A stretch of DNA of 37,703 bases from JARKQH01 sp964631605 (GTDB lineage: Bacteria > Verrucomicrobiota > Verrucomicrobiia > Limisphaerales > UBA8199). This document shows, in pieces, positions 33,961 through 37,703 of the stretch (the first letter of the stretch is position 1; each line of letters starts with the position of its first letter). A program made the position numbers and the translations under genes. The stretch is from NCBI GenBank assembly GCA_964631605.1, contig CAZVYG010000053.1:1-37703 (forward strand), written 5' to 3'. The notes under the pieces were generated by a model. The model did not search any database and was not told where the DNA came from. It was given only the letters and a program-made list of their open reading frames with translations.

Positions 33961-35630
33961 TGAACCCTTCGATTACCATTGACAACGCGCATGTCCCGAT
34001 CACGCCCGGGCAAACGGTGCTTCAGGCGGCGCGTTCGATCGGCTTGGACATCCCCACCCTCTGCTACCTCGAAAAGTGCGGGCCCCTCAACTCCTGCCAG
34101 GTCTGCCTGGTCAAGATCAATGGCAAAATGGTTCCCTCGTGCGGCACTGTCGCCCAGCCCGGCATGGTCGTTGAAAGCGAGACCGAGGAGGTCCATGAAG
34201 CCCGGCGCACCGCGTTGGAACTTCTGTTCAGCGACCATGTGGGAGATTGCCTCTCTCCCTGTAACCGCCTTTGCCCGCTGGGCCTCAACATCCCCCTGAT
34301 GCTGCGCCAAATTGAGGCCGGTCAACTGTCCGAGGCCAGCGCCACCATGCGCGCGTCCCTGCCTTTGGCGGGCATTCTCGGCCGGCTATGCCACCATCCT
34401 TGTGAACAAGGTTGCCGGCGCGGTCATTGGGATGAACCGGCGGCCATCCGTGACCTCGAACGTCATGTCGCCGACTGGGAGATGGGCCTCACGGCTCCAC
34501 AGCAGCCTTCGTCCCCAACACTTCAAGCCCTGCAGGGCAGGGGAGCCCCGTCGGCCTCGAGTGCCCCGGCCGCTCTGCCTTTCTGCCAGCCACCCACCGG
34601 CAAGTCCGTGGTGGTCGTCGGCGCCGGGCCCGCCGGCCTTACGGCCGCCTATTCTCTCGCGCGTCAGGGACATCGTGTCACGGTGGTGGACCGCCAACCG
34701 CGCGCGGGCGGCAGCCTCCTCAGGTTGCCCGAGGCGGAGCTGCCCCCGGAGGTCCTGCAGGCGGAAACGGATTTGCTGCTTCGCATGGGCATCCAATTCC
34801 GGCTTGGGCTCGAACTCGGCGCCGCGGTGACTGTTGAGGCTCTCTTGCGCGAGTGCGACGCCCTCCTGCTCGCGGTCGGCGAGCTTAATGCCGACGATGC
34901 TCCCCGCCTCGGCCTGGCAGTGTCCGGCGCGCATTTGCATTGCGATCCGAACACGGCGCGAACCTCGCTGGCAAAAGTCTTTGCTGCGGGTGCGGCGGTC
35001 AAGTCGGTGCCCCAGTTGGTTCGTGCCATGGCGGACGGGCGGAGCGCAGCCGAGTGCATTCATCGTTTCCTCACAGGTCAGCGCGTGCGCCGCCCGGAAA
35101 AACCGTTCTCGAGCGTCATGGGACGGCTCAGCCCGGGGGAACTCAAACAATTCCTCGCCACTGCCAGCGCCGCGCGAGGCGTGAGCCCCTGCGACCGTTG
35201 CGCGGGTCTGAACCGGGTCGAGGCTGTCACTGAAGCCGCGCGCTGTCTCCATTGTGATTGCCGATCGTCAGGCAACTGCGTGCTCCAGCACTACGCCCAG
35301 GTTTACGGCGCCGATGCCAGCCGGTTCCGCTCCGAGCGGCGGCCCTTCGAACAGCAGGCGCAGCCTGGCGGCGTCATTTTCGAGCCCGGGAAGTGCATCC
35401 TCTGCGGCATTTGCGTTCGCCTGACCGAGCTGGCCCGCGAATCGCTCGGCCTCACTTTCATCGGCCGCGGTTTTGATGTCCGCGTCGCCGCTCCTTTCAA
35501 TGCCGCCATCCAGGAGGGACTCCGGCGCACTGCCGAAGAGTGCGTCCGCCACTGTCCGACCGGCGCCCTTGCTTTCTCCGACAAACCCCAGAGCGCCACC
35601 CTTCAAAACGCCGAATCCGGCCGCGGCTGA
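33960..35630 (+). CDS. NuoG-like/GltD-like fusion, flavo-iron-sulfur subunit lacking the NAD(P) half
   Basis: A 556-residue protein. Residues 1-75 are a NuoG/HydA-type [2Fe-2S] domain (C35, C46, C49, C61). Residues 90-170 are the GltD cubane domain (C97, C101, C105, C144, C148, C152). Residues 214-250 form the FAD Rossmann fold with GAGPAG. The GltD core then runs straight from the LLLAVGELN strand to the closing FAD segment (VFAAGAAVKSVPQLVRAMADGRSAAECI); the intervening second Rossmann domain that binds NAD(P)H in GltD and NfnB is missing. A cysteine-rich linker follows (C411, C414, C429, C432, C434, C440). The end resembles the NuoG ferredoxin region (C479, C482, C485, C532-P). The start at 33960 is supported by GGAGG at 33948-33952 and overlaps the previous stop by one base. 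It is probably the partner of the NuoEF fusion. Confidence 0.82.
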   Translation: MNPSITIDNAHVPITPGQTVLQAARSIGLDIPTLCYLEKCGPLNSCQVCLVKINGKMVPSCGTVAQPGMVVESETEEVHEARRTALELLFSDHVGDCLSPCNRLCPLGLNIPLMLRQIEAGQLSEASATMRASLPLAGILGRLCHHPCEQGCRRGHWDEPAAIRDLERHVADWEMGLTAPQQPSSPTLQALQGRGAPSASSAPAALPFCQPPTGKSVVVVGAGPAGLTAAYSLARQGHRVTVVDRQPRAGGSLLRLPEAELPPEVLQAETDLLLRMGIQFRLGLELGAAVTVEALLRECDALLLAVGELNADDAPRLGLAVSGAHLHCDPNTARTSLAKVFAAGAAVKSVPQLVRAMADGRSAAECIHRFLTGQRVRRPEKPFSSVMGRLSPGELKQFLATASAARGVSPCDRCAGLNRVEAVTEAARCLHCDCRSSGNCVLQHYAQVYGADASRFRSERRPFEQQAQPGGVIFEPGKCILCGICVRLTELARESLGLTFIGRGFDVRVAAPFNAAIQEGLRRTAEECVRHCPTGALAFSDKPQSATLQNAESGRG

Positions 35631-35924
35631 GACGGCACCCGCACAGAGTCGGATTTTCCGTGGGAGGAATGCGAACTGCCCGAAGCCGATGAGGTCAGCG
35701 GCTCCTTCGGCAGCTGCCAAGTGCGCCAGCCTCCCGCGCAGGGGCTGTGCCGGTAAGCCGTAGTGTGGTGCCTGCCGGTGCTCCTCCTTAGCCGTTTGTC
35801 CCCGGCTCGCTCGGGAGTTTCTGAAAGCCAGAGTGCAACGGAGCGTTTGGCCTGGCCGCCCGCTTGGGGGATGCTGGCGCACTGCCACCAAGGGGCAAGC
35901 GGATCAGCGGGCAGGACAAAAAGC

Positions 35925-35947
35925 GCAGTCCCGATCAATCGGGATGC
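35925..35947. repeat. Inverted repeat (hairpin) GCA-g-TCCCGAT-ca-ATCGGGA-TGC
   Basis: The seven-base arms TCCCGAT (35929-35935) and ATCGGGA (35938-35944) are perfect complements. GCA (35925-35927) and TGC (35945-35947) extend the stem past a one-base bulge. There is no T tract on the plus-strand side to make it a standard terminator. It could still form a terminating or stabilising hairpin at the end of the redox operon, or be a copy of a dispersed palindromic element. Confidence 0.45.
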
Positions 35948-35981
35948 TTCGCGATTCGGCGGCGGCGCTAAGAAAGCTCAT

Positions 35982-35998
35982 CGAGGGAGCCTCCCTCG
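35982..35998. repeat. Inverted repeat (hairpin) CGAGGGA-gcc-TCCCTCG
   Basis: Perfect seven-base arms at 35982-35988 and 35992-35998 are separated by three bases. It lies 34 bases from the previous hairpin, suggesting a composite palindromic element. No T tract follows. Confidence 0.4.
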
Positions 35999-36142
35999 GG
36001 CGAGCGGAGGCTGTGTGGGTCGAGGCGTAGCTCTTTCAAGGGCAATCGACCCGCTCAGTCTCCGCGAAGGGGGGGGAAGACTGCGTGAGTTTATTCGGGA
36101 GTTCCTTTAGGAAACTACAGGTGACCGTTTCTTGCGAGCGAG

Positions 36143-36634
36143 TCAATCTCGTGGGGGAACAGGCATGTCGAAGGCCGGATTTTCGGATGCGAACTTCTTT
36201 AGATTTTCTGCCCCTGCATCCCACTCCACCTTGCCGTTGATGGTGAGAACATTTACGCCACGGCCTTCGTGATTTGCAAGCGTACGGTCATACACGAGAG
36301 GATAGGATGAGGGAATCACATTTGTAGAAGAACGCTTCGGCCAATCTACAAGTACATAATCCGACCAAGTGGTTGCATTAGTGAAGCCCCCTGCAACATG
36401 GCGCGTACTTGGGCAGATTAAAAAGCGCGGACTTCCTAGGATCTCAGCCAAATCCTCCAGTTTTCTAGGTAGTCGTCCTTGGTTCTCCGCTTGGTAGAGA
36501 GTGACGGCATTACCGATCACCTTCAATGCGGCCACACATCTTCGATCCTGAGGGTGCCACCGCCACCAGAGCATTAGAATTACTGCTACGATGGCCACAA
36601 CCAAGCCGAGGCCACCTGCGACTCGATGACGCAT
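36143..36634 (-). CDS. Small membrane-anchored pseudopilin-like protein downstream of Rhs
   Basis: A 163-residue protein with one N-terminal transmembrane segment (GGLGLVVAIVAVILMLWW). The soluble part resembles the verrucomicrobial/planctomycetal pseudopilin C-terminal region: C-V-A-A-L-K-V-I-G-N-A-V-T-L-Y-Q-A-E-N-Q-G-R-L-P, then FLICPS, and near the end NHEGRGVNVLTINGKVEW. This last is close to the H-x9-DG motif of DUF1559 proteins but with Asn for Asp. It lacks the FTLIE prepilin signal. Its place directly after a Rhs C-terminus is where an immunity gene would normally sit, but nothing in the sequence proves that role. Composition is visibly lower in GC than the redox operon. No clear Shine-Dalgarno precedes the ATG. 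Confidence 0.55.
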   Translation of the reverse strand: MRHRVAGGLGLVVAIVAVILMLWWRWHPQDRRCVAALKVIGNAVTLYQAENQGRLPRKLEDLAEILGSPRFLICPSTRHVAGGFTNATTWSDYVLVDWPKRSSTNVIPSSYPLVYDRTLANHEGRGVNVLTINGKVEWDAGAENLKKFASENPAFDMPVPPRD

Positions 36635-36671
36635 ATTAAAAATATGTTGTCACGTAATCGCCGGGGTCGGG

Positions 36672-37092
36672 CTACCAAGCATCCCAAGGCCACTTTCGAA
36701 GATATCCAACTGAGGCCTTTGCTCCTCTGACTTTCCATTTCCCGTCCTCACAAGATAGCAGTCGAATATGCGCCCGGGTCCGGTACATAGTGCCGAAGGC
36801 GTTGAACCCGGCATATTCTTTATTAACGCTTCCCCATATTGCACCGGACGACTCTGCGCCTCCCGGAAAAGTATCATATCTCCAGCAAGTATCCCAAATC
36901 AGGAAAAGATCCTTGTAGCATCCGGTAATTCTGAGATCCACCTTCATCAGTATCGCCGAGGGGTATACTACATCGGTTCTGGTCACAGTAATCTTCGCAG
37001 GCGGCTTACAGCAGCAGGGCTTTCCTTCGTCGGCTGGATGGATAAACTAGTCGGGCTCGGGATTGTAAAAAGGCCCGTAAGCTCCAGGCTCA
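36672..37092 (-). pseudogene. Broken or out-of-phase Rhs C-terminal tail
   Basis: If the nine-C run at 37093-37101 (minus strand) had eight, the Rhs reading frame would not stop at 37090-37092. It would continue as PPPEPGAYGPFYNPEPD to an amber TAG at 37047-37049. In the same frame an open stretch then runs from FIHPADEGKPCCCKPPAK to W-D-A-W and a stop at 36672. The 104-codon part from a GTG at 36986 is protein-like (GCYKDLFLIWDTCWR, RTRAHIRLLSCEDGKWKV) but has no sensible start of its own. I read this as an Rhs-CT or tail domain cut off by a frameshift and a nonsense codon. A phase-variable tail or a sequencing error in the homopolymer are alternatives. No toxin family is recognised. Confidence 0.5.
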
Positions 37093-37703
37093 GGGGGGGG
37101 GTATCGGGCCGGGGATTCCCCAGTTAAAATCTAATCCAAGTCGGTCAAATCTATCGATAGGGGAATTTCCGCAGAATCCATAAAGGTTCGGACTGCTGGC
37201 GGTGCCAGATCTCCTATTTATAAACTCGATCTCATCGTCTGAGGGCATCAACCCAGGTTGTTCTCTCAAGGTCACGAATCTAAACCCAACCTCATCTATT
37301 GGATCTCTGCTCAGCCATCTCCCATTGCTCGGATTGTAGTAGCGATGAAGGAAGCAAACCAAATCGGTCTCGTCATCAGTGTACTGAGTCGAAAATCTAA
37401 TCGGATTCGCTTTGGCCATTGGCCCGGTGGCGCGGAGGAGTTCGCCAAACGGGCCGTATTCGTATCGCGCGGCGACGGAGCCGTCGGCGGCGTTGACGAA
37501 AGCCGCAACGTTCCCGTTTCCATCGCAAGCGACGAAATATGTTCCAGCATCGGCACCGGAATGGACAGTCACTGCCACCAACACGCCAACGCCGCCCGCG
37601 CCTAGCGGGGAGCCGGAGAGATCGAGGCCCCAGGTGAACGAGGCCAGCGGACTGAGGTCAGAGGCCAGCGTCACCGCCAGATTCCAGCCGTCATAGACGA
37701 ACC
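37090..37703 (-). CDS. Rhs-repeat protein, C-terminal core end, partial at window edge
   Basis: The frame is open from 37703 (its 5' part lies beyond the window) to a TGA at 37090-37092. It begins within a typical Rhs phrase: FVYDGWNLA, then FTWGLDLSGSPLGAGGVGVL. The Rhs-associated core follows: YFVACDGNGNVAAFVNAADGS, ARYEYGPFGELLRATG, IRFSTQYTDDETDL, HRYYNPSNGRWLSRDPIDE and NLYGFCGNSPIDRFDRLGL. After the core only a 13-residue tail (DFNWGIPGPIPPP) remains before the stop, which falls right after nine C bases. Rhs/YD-repeat proteins form a shell around a variable C-terminal domain and act in contact-dependent competition or as secreted proteins. Here the usual variable domain is absent or out of frame. 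Confidence 0.85.
   Translation of the reverse strand, partial: FVYDGWNLAVTLASDLSPLASFTWGLDLSGSPLGAGGVGVLVAVTVHSGADAGTYFVACDGNGNVAAFVNAADGSVAARYEYGPFGELLRATGPMAKANPIRFSTQYTDDETDLVCFLHRYYNPSNGRWLSRDPIDEVGFRFVTLREQPGLMPSDDEIEFINRRSGTASSPNLYGFCGNSPIDRFDRLGLDFNWGIPGPIPPP
37093..37101 (-). repeat. Nine-base homopolymer (C9 on the coding strand) at the Rhs terminus
   Basis: The plus strand reads nine consecutive G bases, so the Rhs coding strand has nine C bases encoding Pro-Pro-Pro directly before TGA. Loss of one base would open an alternative tail. Such tracts are prone to slippage both in cells and in sequencing. Confidence 0.8.

Larger units (their letters stand above)
35631..36142. other. 512-base intergenic region without a supported gene
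   Basis: This region separates the plus-strand redox operon from the minus-strand Rhs-linked genes. A 115-codon plus-strand frame (35763-36110) has no family resemblance, no convincing start and unusual composition, and I do not accept it. What I do see are two inverted repeats (35925-35947 and 35982-35998) and an eight-base G run at 36069-36076. No tRNA, insertion sequence or attachment-site pair was recognised. Base composition falls towards the right edge, where the lower-GC Rhs segment begins. Confidence 0.5.

Noticed and set aside
32756..33982. 408-codon plus-strand frame inside the NuoEF-like gene
   Set aside because: Its composition (Pro, Ser, Ala, Arg) is that of an off-frame translation, while the overlapping frame carries all expected NuoF motifs.
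26469..35630. Respiratory complex I (nuo) operon
   Set aside because: No NuoA-D or NuoH-N membrane or hydrogenase-like subunits are present, and the NuoE/F/G-like parts are fused in HydB/HydC and GltD styles.
35763..36110. 115-codon plus-strand frame in the intergenic region
   Set aside because: No ribosome-binding site, no recognisable family, and it spans the palindromic repeats and the G8 run.
36672..36986. A free-standing 104-residue gene starting at the GTG at 36986
   Set aside because: The frame is open well upstream of the GTG, back to the TAG at 37047-37049, and beyond it matches the Rhs tail frame. A remnant of the Rhs C-terminus explains it better.

Overview
The window most likely comes from a high-GC member of the Verrucomicrobiota (a Pedosphaera/Limisphaera-type lineage is my best guess). 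The grounds are a pseudopilin cassette of the kind known from memory as 'Verru_Chthon cassette' proteins D-B-C-A, giant secreted proteins rich in Thr-Asn, a Rhs protein reading 'WGLDLSGS..GAGGVG', and the TIM-barrel and Tat/NHL gene types present. No rRNA, tRNA, CRISPR array, insertion sequence or origin was recognised.

Layout. (1) 103-676: a BrnT/BrnA-like toxin-antitoxin pair behind a possible promoter. (2) 720-8910: six pseudopilin-like genes in one direction. The last four are joined by ATGA overlaps and end in a 1278-residue GspK/PilX-like protein. (3) 8966-24373: two tandem paralogous giant subtilisin-like (S8, KP-43-like) proteins of 3072 and 2025 residues. The larger carries LamG modules inserted into its proprotein-convertase P domain, with a further module inserted into the first LamG. 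(4) 24427-26230: a xylose-isomerase-like TIM-barrel protein facing a secreted SYLF-domain protein. (5) 26469-35630: a tightly packed seven-gene redox operon. It encodes a four-cysteine Tat-type small protein, a Tat NHL propeller, a Tat polyferredoxin, a NapH/NosR-like membrane iron-sulfur protein, a membrane-anchored PQQ-type propeller, a HydC-HydB (NuoE-NuoF) fusion, and a fusion of NuoG-like ends around a GltD-like core that lacks its NAD(P)-binding half. (6) 36143-37703: a lower-GC segment on the minus strand with the C-terminal end of a Rhs protein running off the window, a broken or phase-variable Rhs tail at a nine-base C tract, and a small membrane-anchored pseudopilin-like gene.

How the genes may work together. 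The pseudopilin cassette could build a T2SS-like pseudopilus. Its assembly ATPase, platform, secretin and prepilin peptidase are not in the window. The giant proteases just downstream are candidate cargo or surface clients, which is inference from position. The redox operon looks like a complete path from a cytoplasmic NAD(H)/ferredoxin flavoprotein, through a membrane polyferredoxin, to Tat-exported iron-sulfur and propeller proteins. No haem c motif, hydrogenase H-cluster subunit or recognisable terminal reductase is present, so the substrate at either end is unknown. I consider this operon the best candidate for an undescribed system here.
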